Of a DNA stretch of 64,000 nucleotides, positions 53,888 to 63,160 are shown piece after piece. The stretch is from assembly GCA_945865295.1 (NCBI GenBank), contig CAMBDE010000001.1:23572-87571 (forward strand), read 5' to 3'. Numbering within the stretch: position 1 is the first letter of the stretch; each line of letters begins with the position of its first letter. The notes beneath the pieces were generated by a model. It saw nothing but the letters and a program-made list of their open reading frames with translations, was not told where the DNA came from and searched no databases. The position numbers and the translations under genes are program-made. This DNA comes from Chitinophaga pinensis. GTDB lineage: Bacteria; Bacteroidota; Bacteroidia; Chitinophagales; Chitinophagaceae.

Positions 53888-54469
53888 ATGGCACAAAAGA
53901 AATTCGTAGTTGGTTGTTTTGATGACGAAGCAGTTTTATTTCCTGCAGTAAAGCAAGTGCGTACTGCTGGCTATAAAATCAAAGATGTGTACACACCATT
54001 TGCAGTGCACGGTTTAGACCATGCATTGGGTATGCGTGAAACAAGTTTGCACACTGCTGGTTTTATTTATGGTATCACTGGTACCATAACAGCAGTCAGC
54101 TCAATCAGCTGGATCTTCACAAAAGACTGGCCTTTGAATATTGGTGGTAAACCGCATTTTGCTTTGCCAGCTTGGATCCCAATTATTTTTGAGTTAACCG
54201 TATTATTTGCTGCAGTGGGTATGGTGTTGACTTTTTGTTACCTATGTCAATTGGCACCAGGTGTGAAGAAGCACCACTTCCATAAAAGAGCAACAGACGA
54301 TTTATTTGTAATGGCGATTGAGTGTACTGATAAAACAAACACCGATGATTTATTGGCTTTATTAAAAGCAAACGGTGCTGTTGAAACAGATGTGCAAGTA
54401 GCAGAAGAAGATTGGTGGTTTGGTACTTATGATAAGGATGAGCAACTTGCGGGGCAAGTTTCGATGTAA
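53888..54469 (+). CDS. actD: Alternative complex III subunit D (DUF3341)
   Basis: This 193-residue protein has an N-terminal ferredoxin-like region (KKFVVGCFDDEAVLFPAVKQ, YTPFAVHGLDHALGMRE) and two membrane helices (about 60-79, TAGFIYGITGTITAVSSISW, and 100-122, IPIIFELTVLFAAVGMVLTF). A short C-terminal domain ends with the acidic LAEEDWW-like stretch VAEEDWWFGTYDKDE. This is the DUF3341 family, ActD. A TTG start at 53876 would add MKII; the ATG at 53888 is preferred. It is an integral, non-haem subunit. Confidence 0.93.
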   Translation: MAQKKFVVGCFDDEAVLFPAVKQVRTAGYKIKDVYTPFAVHGLDHALGMRETSLHTAGFIYGITGTITAVSSISWIFTKDWPLNIGGKPHFALPAWIPIIFELTVLFAAVGMVLTFCYLCQLAPGVKKHHFHKRATDDLFVMAIECTDKTNTDDLLALLKANGAVETDVQVAEEDWWFGTYDKDEQLAGQVSM

Positions 54470-54512
54470 ATAAAAATGAACTAAGAGAATTTATAAACTG
54501 ATTAAGATATAC

Positions 54513-55127
54513 ATGATGAAGAAATATTTAATAATAAGCTTTTTAGTAGCGGTGGTTGCTTTGGTGAGCTGCTCGGAGGTAAAACGTAAGCCAGGGAAAG
54601 TGTACATGCCGGATATGGCCTACAGTCGTGCCATCGAATCTTACACCGATTTGTCTTACTTAAAAGATCAAGGCATTCACTTTGATGCAAAGCCAGTTGC
54701 TGGAACAATTGCACGTGGTAAGGAAATGCCTTTCCCTTATGCAATGGATAAAGCTGGTGATACTACTAATTATACTGCATCTAAATCTGTGGTGAATCCA
54801 ATTGATTCATTGACTGCAAAAGAATCTGCAGAAGCAGAGCGTTTATACTTAATTAATTGCGGTATCTGTCATGGTGCTAAATTAGATGGTAATGGTCCTT
54901 TATATAAAGACGGTAATGGTCCTTATGCTGCAAAGCCTGCAACATTGGTTGGAGACATTAAGTACGAGAGCATGCCTGCTGGTCAAATGTTTTATTCTGT
55001 AGCATACGGTAAGAACTTAATGGGTTCTTATGCTTCTCAATTAAACAAGCACCAACGTTGGATGATTATTAAGTATATCAAAAACAAACAAGCTGCAGCA
55101 AAGACAACTGCAACTGCCGCAAAATAA
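54513..55127 (+). CDS. actE: Alternative complex III subunit E (monohaem cytochrome c lipoprotein)
   Basis: This 204-residue lipoprotein has the lipobox ALVSC (Cys at residue 20, preceded by MMKKYLIISFLVAVV). The mature part has a spacer with MPDMAYSRAIESY and the haem-binding CGICHG, followed by the axial Met region (SMPAGQMFYSVAYGKNLMGS) typical of cytochrome c domains in ActE. The end is a low-complexity Ala/Lys/Thr tail. It is the electron-exit cytochrome of ACIII, probably feeding the CuA site of the oxidase encoded downstream. Start at 54513 has an adjacent ATG (54516). Confidence 0.93.
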   Translation: MMKKYLIISFLVAVVALVSCSEVKRKPGKVYMPDMAYSRAIESYTDLSYLKDQGIHFDAKPVAGTIARGKEMPFPYAMDKAGDTTNYTASKSVVNPIDSLTAKESAEAERLYLINCGICHGAKLDGNGPLYKDGNGPYAAKPATLVGDIKYESMPAGQMFYSVAYGKNLMGSYASQLNKHQRWMIIKYIKNKQAAAKTTATAAK

Positions 55128-55164
55128 TAAAGCACTTATTTAAAAGATTTATAAAAGAGAAAAG

Positions 55165-56394
55165 ATGGCATCTATAAAAGAACAATTCGAAATTCCTGGT
55201 AGACTAAAAACATGGTCCTACTCCTTAATTGGTATTGGAGGCGCTGTGTTATTGTATGGTATGTTTACCAAAGGATTTAGCAGCGACGAGCATGAGCAAG
55301 TTCATTTTTGGGGTACATTAATGTACAACACAATCTTCTGGACATTGATCTGTAACGCTGCTATGTTTTTCTTAAGCTTTAGTGCCATGGCACAAGCTGC
55401 GTGGATGCAATCCTTCCGTCGTGTTCCAGAAGCCATCTCTACGATGGTACCTATTTTTGGTGGCATCACTTTGATGGTTTTATGCTACATCATCTTTGAT
55501 CACAAGCACCATATCTACCATTGGTTAGATGCAGAAGCGGTGGCAAAAGACCCTATCTTAAAAGGTAAAGTGGGTTTCTTGAATCCTACTTTCTTTGTGA
55601 TTTGGACGACTTTGACAATTACATTATGGAGTTATTTTGGATATAGAATGCGTCAGTTAAATAACCAAGCAGATGTGGCGCCAATGGATGCACCAACTGC
55701 AAAAGCATTTAACATTCAAAGCATGGTGCGTTCAGGATTTTTCTTAGTATGGTTTGGTTTAACTGTGGCATCTACTGTTCCTTGGTTGTGGATGATGAGT
55801 ATCGACGCGCATTGGTATTCTACCATGTATAGCTGGTATACTTTCGCTAGTACTTTTGTAGCGGGTATGGCATTGATTGCATTATGGGTAGTGTACCTTA
55901 AGAATAAAGGATATTTAGAATTAACAAACAATGAGCACTTACACGATATTGCTAAGTTCATGTTTGCTTTCTCTATCTTCTGGACCTATTTATGGTTCTC
56001 TCAGTACATGCTAATTTGGTATGCAAATATCCCAGAGGAAACAGTGTATTTTAAGCACCGTATTCAAGGGCCTTATAAAGGCATCTTTTACTTGAACCTA
56101 ATCATCAACTTTTTGGCTCCTTTGTTAATCTTAATGAAGCGTTCTGCTAAGCGTAATTACACATTAGTGGCGTTAATGGCAGTTGTGATTATCTTTGGGC
56201 ATTGGATTGATTTTTACCAAATGGTAATGGGTTCTTTGATGAAAGAGCATGTTGAATTAGGGGTGTTGGATTTTGGTATCCTTGCCTTCTTTGTAGGGGT
56301 GATGATTTTCTTTGTTGCAAAAGCATTGGCAAGCAAACCATTGATTGCAAAACATCATCCATTCTTAAAAGAAAGTATTATCCACCATACTTAG
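55165..56394 (+). CDS. actF: Alternative complex III subunit F (second NrfD-like membrane protein)
   Basis: This 409-residue protein has about ten helices. Motifs are LKTWSYSLIGIGGAVLLYGM, VHFWGTLMYNTIFWTLICNA, AMAQAAWMQSFRRVPEAIST, FGGITLMVLCYIIFDHKHHI and PFWTYLWFSQYMLIWYANIPE (in part FSIFWTYLWFSQYMLIWYAN). ActF is the short NrfD-like second quinone-binding subunit. It is followed at 51 nt by coxB, so ACIII and the oxidase are in one operon, as described in Bacteroidota where they form a supercomplex. Confidence 0.93.
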   Translation: MASIKEQFEIPGRLKTWSYSLIGIGGAVLLYGMFTKGFSSDEHEQVHFWGTLMYNTIFWTLICNAAMFFLSFSAMAQAAWMQSFRRVPEAISTMVPIFGGITLMVLCYIIFDHKHHIYHWLDAEAVAKDPILKGKVGFLNPTFFVIWTTLTITLWSYFGYRMRQLNNQADVAPMDAPTAKAFNIQSMVRSGFFLVWFGLTVASTVPWLWMMSIDAHWYSTMYSWYTFASTFVAGMALIALWVVYLKNKGYLELTNNEHLHDIAKFMFAFSIFWTYLWFSQYMLIWYANIPEETVYFKHRIQGPYKGIFYLNLIINFLAPLLILMKRSAKRNYTLVALMAVVIIFGHWIDFYQMVMGSLMKEHVELGVLDFGILAFFVGVMIFFVAKALASKPLIAKHHPFLKESIIHHT

Positions 56395-56445
56395 TAGTAA
56401 CATTTGAATAAAAATTATTTAGCGTAAGAAAATAGAAATAAGATT

Positions 56446-57534
56446 ATGAGTTTATATTTATCCATAGCAATTATTGCCCTCATCTTTATTGTGATTTTTC
56501 AAATTGCAAAAGCAAGTGAGCACGTTTCTATCCTTAAAGGGGAAGAAGTTAGCCGTAAACAAACCAACAAGATCAATGGTTTTTTAATGGTCGCGTTTAT
56601 GGTGTTAGGCTTTGTAGGCATATATGTATGTAATGAGTATCTTTTTGACAAGACTTTGTTAGCACAAGAATCGGCAAGTATCCAAGGAGAAAAAGTAGAC
56701 CAAATGATTTGGATAACTTTAGCTGTTACTGGTATTGTATTTGTTATCACACAGATTTTATTATTTTGGTTCGCATTTAAATACCAAGAAAACGACAACA
56801 GAAAAGTGTTCTTCTTTGCACATAGCACAAAGTTGGAATTAATCTGGACTGCAATCCCTGCCATCACTTTAACGGTATTGGTTATTTTTGGTTTACGTAA
56901 CTGGTTCTTCTTTACTGGTGAAGCACCTAAGAACGCCATGGTGGTAGAAGTGACTGGAAAGCAATTTGGATGGATCTTCCGTTATCCAGGAAAGGACGCC
57001 GTATTTGGTAAAAAATATTATAAGAACATTGATCCTGCTGTGAATTCAGTAGGTATTGTTTGGGATGATAAATTAGCACAAGATGATATCTTAACAGAAC
57101 AAACCATGTATGTGGTAAAAGGCACACCTGTTAAATTAATCATTGGTTCTAGAGACGTGATTCATGATGTAGGTTTATCTCATTTCCGTTTAAAGATGGA
57201 CGCCGTTCCTGGTATTCCAACAACGATGTGGTTTACACCTAAGTTCACCACTAAAGAGATGAAAGAGAAAACAGGCAACCCGAATTTTGCTTACGAGATT
57301 TCTTGTGATCAAATTTGTGGGAACGGTCACTACTCTATGAAAGGAATTGTAGAAGTGGTTACGCAGGAAGAATATGATATGTGGATGGCGAAGCAAAAAG
57401 CGCAATACTTAGTGGCTTTCCCAGAGAAAGATCCTAGTAATGTGCCTGCAGCAACAGTAGACGCGAAAAAGGAAACAATGGGTGCTAAAAAAACAACTGA
57501 CAGTACTGCAAAAACTGCAGTAGCAAAAATGTAA
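56446..57534 (+). CDS. coxB: Cytochrome c oxidase subunit II (CuA)
   Basis: This 362-residue protein begins with membrane helices (about 3-22, 46-62, 80-105 and 125-145), more than the usual two, as is common in Bacteroidota. It continues with a cupredoxin domain having the binuclear CuA site CDQICGNGHYSM (Cys287, Cys291, His295, Met298) and the earlier His ligand in IIGSRDVIHDVGLSHFR. No cytochrome c domain is attached, so it accepts electrons from ActE-type cytochromes. The C-terminal tail is a Thr/Lys/Ala low-complexity stretch. Confidence 0.94.
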   Translation: MSLYLSIAIIALIFIVIFQIAKASEHVSILKGEEVSRKQTNKINGFLMVAFMVLGFVGIYVCNEYLFDKTLLAQESASIQGEKVDQMIWITLAVTGIVFVITQILLFWFAFKYQENDNRKVFFFAHSTKLELIWTAIPAITLTVLVIFGLRNWFFFTGEAPKNAMVVEVTGKQFGWIFRYPGKDAVFGKKYYKNIDPAVNSVGIVWDDKLAQDDILTEQTMYVVKGTPVKLIIGSRDVIHDVGLSHFRLKMDAVPGIPTTMWFTPKFTTKEMKEKTGNPNFAYEISCDQICGNGHYSMKGIVEVVTQEEYDMWMAKQKAQYLVAFPEKDPSNVPAATVDAKKETMGAKKTTDSTAKTAVAKM

Positions 57535-57602
57535 TTGCAGAAAAAAGAATTTGTAGAAAATTATAATAATAGAACTTAGAAAAATATTTTAAATAAAACG
57601 GT

Positions 57603-59432
57603 ATGAGTAACGAAGCAGCAATTATCGAAGACGTACATGTACACGGTGCAACAAGTCATGATGCACATGAACATGCGGATCATGGACACCACGAACACCA
57701 TGAAACATTTTTGTCTAAATATGTTTTTAGCATGGACCACAAAATGATCGCGAAGCAATTCTTGATCACGGGTATGGTTTGGGCAGTATTAGGTGGTTTA
57801 ATGAGTGTGTTATTCCGTTTGCAATTAGGTTATCCTGATGCAAGTTTTCCTTGGTTAGAATCACTTTTAGGCAAGTGGGCTAAGGGCGGTCAAATCACAC
57901 CAGAAGCTTATTATGCTTTAGTAACCACGCACGGAACTGTATTGGTATTCTTTGTATTAACAGCAGGTTTATCTGGAACCTTCGCCAACTTTTTAATTCC
58001 ATTGCAAATTGGAGCAAGAGATATGGCGTCTCCATTTTTGAATATGTTGAGCTACTGGTTCTTCTTTACAGCAAGTATTGTAATGTTGTCTTCTATGTTT
58101 GTAGAGACAGGGCCATTCAGCGGTGGATGGACTGCGTATCCTCCATTGTCTGCATTAGGAGATGCTTCTCCTGGATCTAAGACAGGTATGGACTTATGGA
58201 TTATCGCTATGTCTTTATTCATTGTGTCTTCTTTATTAGGTGGCTTGAACTATATCGCTACTATTTTGAATATGCGTACCAAGGGTATGAGCATGACGCG
58301 TTTACCTTTAACGATTTGGGCATTGTTCTTTACAGCTGTATTAGGTGTATTGTCTTTCCCAGTATTGTTGTCTGGTATGATCTTATTAATTTTTGATAGA
58401 AATTTTGGTACTTCATTCTATCTATCTGATATTTTTGTGAATGGTGTAGGTGCTTTACCGAACGAAGGTGGATCTGCTATTTTATACCAACATTTATTTT
58501 GGTTCTTAGGTCACCCAGAAGTATACATCATCTTGTTACCTGCCATGGGTATGGTCTCTGAGATTATGTCTGTGAGTTCTCGTAAACCAATCTTTGGTTA
58601 TATGGCCATGTTAGGTTCTTTGTTTGCAATCGCTGCATTGGCCTTCTTGGTTTGGGCGCACCATATGTTCGTTACAGGATTAAATCCTTTCTTGGGTTCT
58701 GTATTCGTACTATTAACTTTATTAATCGCGGTTCCTTCTGCTATCAAAGTATTCAACTGGTTGACAACTTTGTGGAGAGGTAATATCCGTTTCACACCTG
58801 GTATGTTATTCGCAATTGGTTTTGTGAGTTTATTTATCTCTGGTGGTTTAACAGGTATTTGGTTAGGAAACGCTGCTTTAGATATTCACTTGCATGATAC
58901 TTATTTCGTAATTGCGCATTTCCATATTGTAATGGGTGTGGCTTCTATGTTTGGTATGTTTGCTGGTGTGTACCACTGGTTCCCTAAAATGTATGGTCGT
59001 TTCATGAACAACACACTTGGTTATATCCACTTTTGGGTGACTATGGCTGGTGCGTATTTGATCTTCTGGCCAATGCACTACGAAGGATTAGCAGGTATGC
59101 CACGTCGTTATTTTGATTTTAGTATTTGGGAAAGTTTCAAGCAATTTGCTGAATTGAATAAGTTTATCACGATTGTTTCTATGATTGTGTTTGCTGCGCA
59201 AATTTTATTCTTGATGAACTTCTTCTATTCTATTTTCAAAGGACGTAAAGTGACTACTTTAAATCCTTGGGAAGCAAATACATTAGAGTGGACTACGCCT
59301 ATTCGTCCTGGTCACGGTAACTGGCCTGGTGAAATACCAGAAGTACACCGTTGGGCATATGATTACGGTAAGGATGGAAAAGATTTCATTCAACAAACAA
59401 CACCTGTTGGTGCGGATGAATCGACACACTAA
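57603..59432 (+). CDS. coxA: Cytochrome c oxidase subunit I
   Basis: This is the 609-residue catalytic heme-copper subunit. The A-type signature HPEVYIILLPAMG has a CuB His (304) and the cross-linked Tyr308. Later HDTYFVIAHFHIVMG holds haem and magnesium-side histidines, and AHHMFVTGLNPF carries the other CuB ligands. Twelve helices. The N-terminus has a His-rich stretch, ten His in residues 12-33, before MDHKMIAKQFLITGMVWAVL. Start ATG 57603 is 68 nt after coxB. It reduces oxygen with proton pumping. The His-rich extension is not a usual feature of the family. Confidence 0.96.
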   Translation: MSNEAAIIEDVHVHGATSHDAHEHADHGHHEHHETFLSKYVFSMDHKMIAKQFLITGMVWAVLGGLMSVLFRLQLGYPDASFPWLESLLGKWAKGGQITPEAYYALVTTHGTVLVFFVLTAGLSGTFANFLIPLQIGARDMASPFLNMLSYWFFFTASIVMLSSMFVETGPFSGGWTAYPPLSALGDASPGSKTGMDLWIIAMSLFIVSSLLGGLNYIATILNMRTKGMSMTRLPLTIWALFFTAVLGVLSFPVLLSGMILLIFDRNFGTSFYLSDIFVNGVGALPNEGGSAILYQHLFWFLGHPEVYIILLPAMGMVSEIMSVSSRKPIFGYMAMLGSLFAIAALAFLVWAHHMFVTGLNPFLGSVFVLLTLLIAVPSAIKVFNWLTTLWRGNIRFTPGMLFAIGFVSLFISGGLTGIWLGNAALDIHLHDTYFVIAHFHIVMGVASMFGMFAGVYHWFPKMYGRFMNNTLGYIHFWVTMAGAYLIFWPMHYEGLAGMPRRYFDFSIWESFKQFAELNKFITIVSMIVFAAQILFLMNFFYSIFKGRKVTTLNPWEANTLEWTTPIRPGHGNWPGEIPEVHRWAYDYGKDGKDFIQQTTPVGADESTH

Positions 59433-59435
59433 ACT

Positions 59436-60338
59436 GTGAAAGCAATTATAAAAGATTACGCACAGTTGATGAAGTTCACCCTAAGTTTTACGGTGGTCTT
59501 CACATGTGTAATTTGTTATCAGATTGCTCCTAATATTATAGTTTTTGATTGGTGGAATATTTTGATCTTAACTTTTGCAGGTCTTTGTATTACGGGTAGT
59601 GCCAATGCGATTAATCAGGCGGTAGAAAAAGACACAGATGCACAGATGAAGCGCACAGCGAATCGTCCTGTGGCTTCTGGTAGAATGTCTCAGCAAACTG
59701 CGTATGCATTTGCAATTGCCGCAGGTATTGTTGGCGTAGGTTTAATGGCGTATCAATTCAATACCTTGTCTGCAATATTGAGTGCGTTAAGTTTATTTTT
59801 ATATGCCTTCATCTACACGCCACTCAAAAAAGTCAATTCAATTGCAGTGTTGGTGGGTGCTTTTCCGGGTGCGATCCCTTGCTTAATTGGATGGGTTGCT
59901 GCAACCAATGAAATCAATCCGCTTGCACAATTTATTGTGGACGGAAAAACTTATTCGAATGCGGGTGGTTACGCTTTATTTTTAATTCAATTTCTTTGGC
60001 AGTTCCCACATTTTTGGGCGATTGCTTGGGTATCACATACGGATTATTCTAAAGTGGGTTTTAAATTATTGCCAGCAGACAAAGGGCCTACTAAGTTCAC
60101 TGCTTTACAAGCTGTGATGTATGCTGTGTTGATGGTTCCAATTGGTTTCTTACCAAACTATTTTAAAATTACGGGGGAGTGGAGTATGTGGGTGGTCTTG
60201 GTGGCGAATATTTTTATGGTGGTACAATGTGTGCGTTTATATCAAAATATGGGTGTGCCTGCGGCACGCCGCGTGATGTTTAGCAGCTACATTTATTTAC
60301 CAATTGTGTATTTGGCATTAATGGCGAATAAAATTTAA
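59436..60338 (+). CDS. ctaB: Protoheme IX farnesyltransferase (haem O synthase)
   Basis: This UbiA-family prenyltransferase makes haem O, the first step to haem A for the oxidase. It has 300 residues and about nine helices. The substrate Asp motif region is NQAVEKDTDAQMKRTANRP, and the second Asp region is near SHTDYSKVGFKLLPADKGPT. The start is GTG at 59436, three bases after the coxA stop, preceded by no strong Shine-Dalgarno. No haem A synthase (ctaA) is present in the window. Membership in the operon is clear. Confidence 0.94.
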   Translation: MKAIIKDYAQLMKFTLSFTVVFTCVICYQIAPNIIVFDWWNILILTFAGLCITGSANAINQAVEKDTDAQMKRTANRPVASGRMSQQTAYAFAIAAGIVGVGLMAYQFNTLSAILSALSLFLYAFIYTPLKKVNSIAVLVGAFPGAIPCLIGWVAATNEINPLAQFIVDGKTYSNAGGYALFLIQFLWQFPHFWAIAWVSHTDYSKVGFKLLPADKGPTKFTALQAVMYAVLMVPIGFLPNYFKITGEWSMWVVLVANIFMVVQCVRLYQNMGVPAARRVMFSSYIYLPIVYLALMANKI

Positions 60339-60347
60339 AGAACGATT

Positions 60348-60911
60348 ATGAGTACAGAAATAAAAAAAGCACATCCTTATAAATTTATCCTTTGGGTAGG
60401 TTTGGGAAGTATCATCATGCTTTTTGCAGGGTTGACCAGCGCTTATATTGTGAAAAAAGGACAGGCCAATTGGTTGGATTTTGAATTGCCTGTGGTGTTT
60501 TGGTTCTCTACATTAGTCATTCTATTAAGTAGTGTGACCATGCAGATGGCTTTGAAGAAGTTCAAAGAGCGAGAAATGGGTCAATATCGTGGGTTCATTA
60601 CTTTAACTGTGTTACTTGGTCTTGTATTTGTGGTGACACAATTGATGGGCTTTAGCGCTTTAGAGGCCAATAGCATCGCCCTAACTGGTCCTAGAAGCAA
60701 TTCAGCGAGTTCTTTTTTATTGGTGATAGCTGGCTTACACATCCTCCACGTGGTGGGTGGGGTGATAGCCCTTGCAATCATCTTTTTAAGAGCTTATTCT
60801 GTGAAGACAAAATTTTACAATGCCTTGCCGGTGGAATTAGCATCCATTTATTGGCATTTTGTAGATATACTATGGATTTACCTTTTTGTTTTCCTACAAT
60901 TTGTAGGATAG
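60348..60911 (+). CDS. Cytochrome c oxidase subunit III family protein (1)
   Basis: This 187-residue protein has five helices. It has KFILWVGLGSIIMLFAGLTS, TVLLGLVFVVTQLMGF and the typical subunit III end LLVIAGLHILHVVGGVIALA with LASIYWHFVDILWIYLFVFL. It is shorter than the next gene, and the glutamate/His pattern of subunit III is preserved. Two consecutive subunit III-type genes are common in this operon type in Bacteroidota. Spacing after ctaB is 9 nt. Confidence 0.9.
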   Translation: MSTEIKKAHPYKFILWVGLGSIIMLFAGLTSAYIVKKGQANWLDFELPVVFWFSTLVILLSSVTMQMALKKFKEREMGQYRGFITLTVLLGLVFVVTQLMGFSALEANSIALTGPRSNSASSFLLVIAGLHILHVVGGVIALAIIFLRAYSVKTKFYNALPVELASIYWHFVDILWIYLFVFLQFVG

Positions 60912-60951
60912 ACTAAAAACCAATATTTTTGCACTGAAATTGAAACTGAAC

Positions 60952-61638
60952 ATGTCAACAACAACAACCGCTTCGCCAACTGAAGCAAAATTATGGGGTG
61001 GTGGAAAAAGCCCTTTTAGTGTAGAGTACGGAAAAGTGATGATGTGGTACTTTTTAATGAGTGACGCGTTTACTTTTGGTGCTTTCTTAATCTCTTATGG
61101 CACGGTTCGTTTTTCTACGAACGGATGGCCTGACCCAAACGTAGTTTTTAAAAGTTTCCCATTTGCGCCAGAAGGAATTAATGCGCCGTTGGTGTTTGTA
61201 TCGGTAATGACTTTTATTTTGATTGTAAGTTCTGTGACCATGGTTTTAGCAGTACATGCTGGTCATAATATGGATAAGAAAGGGGTTGTTAGAAATATGA
61301 TTTGGACCATTATTGGTGGTATCGCTTTCTTAAGCTGTCAAGCTTGGGAGTGGAATCACTTATTCCATGAAGGTGCTTGGTGGGGAAGAAATCCTTTCAT
61401 CAATGCAGATGGAACAGCTTCTTCGAGCAACTTCACCAACTTCTTCTTTACGATTACTGGTTTCCACGGCTTCCACGTATTCAGCGGGGTGTTGATTAAT
61501 ATTATTATGTTGATCATGACATTGACCAATCAATTTGAAAAAAGAGGACATTACAATATGATTGAAAAGGCTGGACTTTACTGGCACTTTGTAGATCTAG
61601 TATGGGTATTTGTATTTACTTGTTTCTACTTATTATAA
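60952..61638 (+). CDS. coxC: Cytochrome c oxidase subunit III (2)
   Basis: This 228-residue subunit III has the start ATG 60952 (an in-frame TTG at 60940 is less likely). Helices include VMMWYFLMSDAFTFGAFLIS, FVSVMTFILIVSSVTMVLAV and MIWTIIGGIAFLSCQAWEWN. The signature TGFHGFHVFSGVLINIIMLI and GLYWHFVDLVWVFVFTCFYL closes the chain. It supports the stability and oxygen delivery of subunit I. Its gene follows the smaller paralogue after 40 nt and precedes the subunit IV-like gene by 52 nt. Confidence 0.94.
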   Translation: MSTTTTASPTEAKLWGGGKSPFSVEYGKVMMWYFLMSDAFTFGAFLISYGTVRFSTNGWPDPNVVFKSFPFAPEGINAPLVFVSVMTFILIVSSVTMVLAVHAGHNMDKKGVVRNMIWTIIGGIAFLSCQAWEWNHLFHEGAWWGRNPFINADGTASSSNFTNFFFTITGFHGFHVFSGVLINIIMLIMTLTNQFEKRGHYNMIEKAGLYWHFVDLVWVFVFTCFYLL

Positions 61639-61690
61639 ACCTATTTCGAGCTCAATAACGAATTTGAACTAACTAACGAATTAACGAACT

Positions 61691-62209
61691 ATGTCACATA
61701 CAAATGATACACACGCAGAGCACGACGGTGGTGCTATTGCAGAAATTAAAAAAGTTACCATCATCCTTTCAGTTTTAACAATTGTTGAATTGATCTTGGG
61801 TTTCTGGATGATTGGAATGGAAAGTAAAGCCTTGGTACTTGGTGTGAAGGGTACTATCGTGATTTTGATGATGGCCAAAGCATTTTATATTGTTGCTTAC
61901 TTTATGCACTTAAAACATGAAGTAAAGAACTTGATCATGACCATTGTGGTGCCACTTTCTTTATTTTTCTGGTTCATCGTTGCTTTTTTAGCAGACGGTA
62001 ATTCATTCAGAAATTTACGCAATACCTATAATCCTTATTACAAAGAGCAATCTACGATTAAGGTAGTACAGCCAGCCCATGGAGAAGCGCAGGGCGGCGG
62101 CGAGCATGAAGCAGCAGGCGCGGCTGGTGCAGCACATACAGATTCTGCAGCGCACAAGACAGATTCTTCTGCTAAGCACGAAGACGCTAAGCACGAGACT
62201 AAGCACTAA
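61691..62209 (+). CDS. Cytochrome c oxidase subunit IV family protein with His-rich tail
   Basis: This 172-residue protein has three helices: KVTIILSVLTIVELILGFWM, LGVKGTIVILMMAKAFYIVA and IVVPLSLFFWFIVAFLADG. This is the prokaryotic caa3 subunit IV (CtaF/COX4-pro) fold. Its C-terminal about 45 residues are low complexity (HGEAQGGGEHEAAGAAGAAH and onward) with seven His among Ala/Asp/Lys/Ser. It is the last gene before the terminator at 62271. Confidence 0.85.
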   Translation: MSHTNDTHAEHDGGAIAEIKKVTIILSVLTIVELILGFWMIGMESKALVLGVKGTIVILMMAKAFYIVAYFMHLKHEVKNLIMTIVVPLSLFFWFIVAFLADGNSFRNLRNTYNPYYKEQSTIKVVQPAHGEAQGGGEHEAAGAAGAAHTDSAAHKTDSSAKHEDAKHETKH

Positions 62210-62270
62210 TCTTAAAGGATAGAGGGTATTGAAATTTCGCCTTTTCTGGCTTTATTTCTTACGATATTCG

Positions 62271-62302
62271 AAACCACTCCAACTATTTGGGGTGGTTTTT
62301 TG
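62271..62302 (+). terminator. Intrinsic terminator after the oxidase operon
   Basis: AAACCACTCCAA (62271-62282) pairs with TTGGGGTGGTTT (62287-62298), 12 pairs with one G-U, a four-base loop, then a run of T. It lies between the subunit IV-like gene and SCO1, so the latter may need its own promoter. Confidence 0.8.
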
Positions 62303-62305
62303 TTG

Positions 62306-62313
62306 TAACTTTA
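62306..62313 (+). promoter_or_regulatory. Possible -7 box of the SCO1 gene
   Basis: TAACTTTA lies directly downstream of the terminator stem and 25 nt before ATG 62338. A TTG within the hairpin is 16 nt upstream, one short of normal spacing. Last base differs from the consensus G. Weak but well placed. Confidence 0.3.
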
Positions 62314-62337
62314 CATCCTAATAACTCCATCAACAGC

Positions 62338-63150
62338 ATGTCTAAAAAGTCAATTTACGGTTTATTTATCGCACTAGTTATACCTATTGGTTGCTATCTA
62401 TGGCTTAAATCTGCAAGCGATACTGCAGTGTCTATGCCAAGACATTATTTATTGGATACGGTGGTGAGCCATGTTGAAAAAGGCAAGACCGTTGATGATA
62501 GTATTTGGCATACTACAAAAGATATTCGTTTGGTGAATCAGTTAGGGGATTCAGTGAATCTATACCAACATGCTGGTAAGATCATTATTGCTGATTTCTT
62601 TTTTACAAGTTGCGGAAGCATCTGTCCAAAGCTAACTACCAATATGGCGAAATTGCAACAGTCCTTTACAAGAGGAGGCAATAGTCGTAAAAAAGTATTG
62701 GATACGAATTTCATACAATTCATTTCTTTTTCTGTAGATCCAGAGCGTGACTCTGTTCCAGTGATTAGAGAATACGCCAATAAAATGGGCGTGTCTGCTG
62801 ACAACTGGTGGTTGTTAACTGGAAGTAGAGATTCAATTTATAAGTTTGCATTTGAGGAAATGAAGGTGGATCAATTTAGTACCGAGCCTGTCTCTCCCGA
62901 TTTTGTGCACACAAGCCGCTTTGTATTGATAGATAAAAAAATGCAAGTACGTGGTTATTACAATGGCACAGATTCTGCTTCTATGTTAAAGCTCGCAAAA
63001 GATGTAGGCTACTTAATGTTAGAAAAAGACAAAACTAAAAAGAGTAAAGTATTTCAAGATATTGTTGACTTAAGTTGGTTGTGGTTGGTGATTGCTTTAA
63101 TGGTATCTAGTTTTGTATTTTACTTTACTAAAACGAGGTTAAAAAATTAA
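62338..63150 (+). CDS. SCO1/SenC family copper chaperone
   Basis: This 270-residue protein delivers copper to the CuA site of cytochrome oxidase. The start is ATG 62338; an in-frame TTG at 62287 would lie in the terminator stem. One N-terminal membrane helix (IYGLFIALVIPIGCYLWL) anchors it. The copper motif CGSICP has Cys92 and Cys96, and the third ligand His is in FVHTSRFVLID. The thioredoxin-like body includes IISFSVDPERDSVP-type (FISFSVDPERDSVPVIREYA). A C-terminal helix (LSWLWLVIALMVSSFVFYF) is an additional anchor not seen in all SCO proteins. Confidence 0.92.
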   Translation: MSKKSIYGLFIALVIPIGCYLWLKSASDTAVSMPRHYLLDTVVSHVEKGKTVDDSIWHTTKDIRLVNQLGDSVNLYQHAGKIIIADFFFTSCGSICPKLTTNMAKLQQSFTRGGNSRKKVLDTNFIQFISFSVDPERDSVPVIREYANKMGVSADNWWLLTGSRDSIYKFAFEEMKVDQFSTEPVSPDFVHTSRFVLIDKKMQVRGYYNGTDSASMLKLAKDVGYLMLEKDKTKKSKVFQDIVDLSWLWLVIALMVSSFVFYFTKTRLKN

Positions 63151-63160
63151 TATTCATTGT

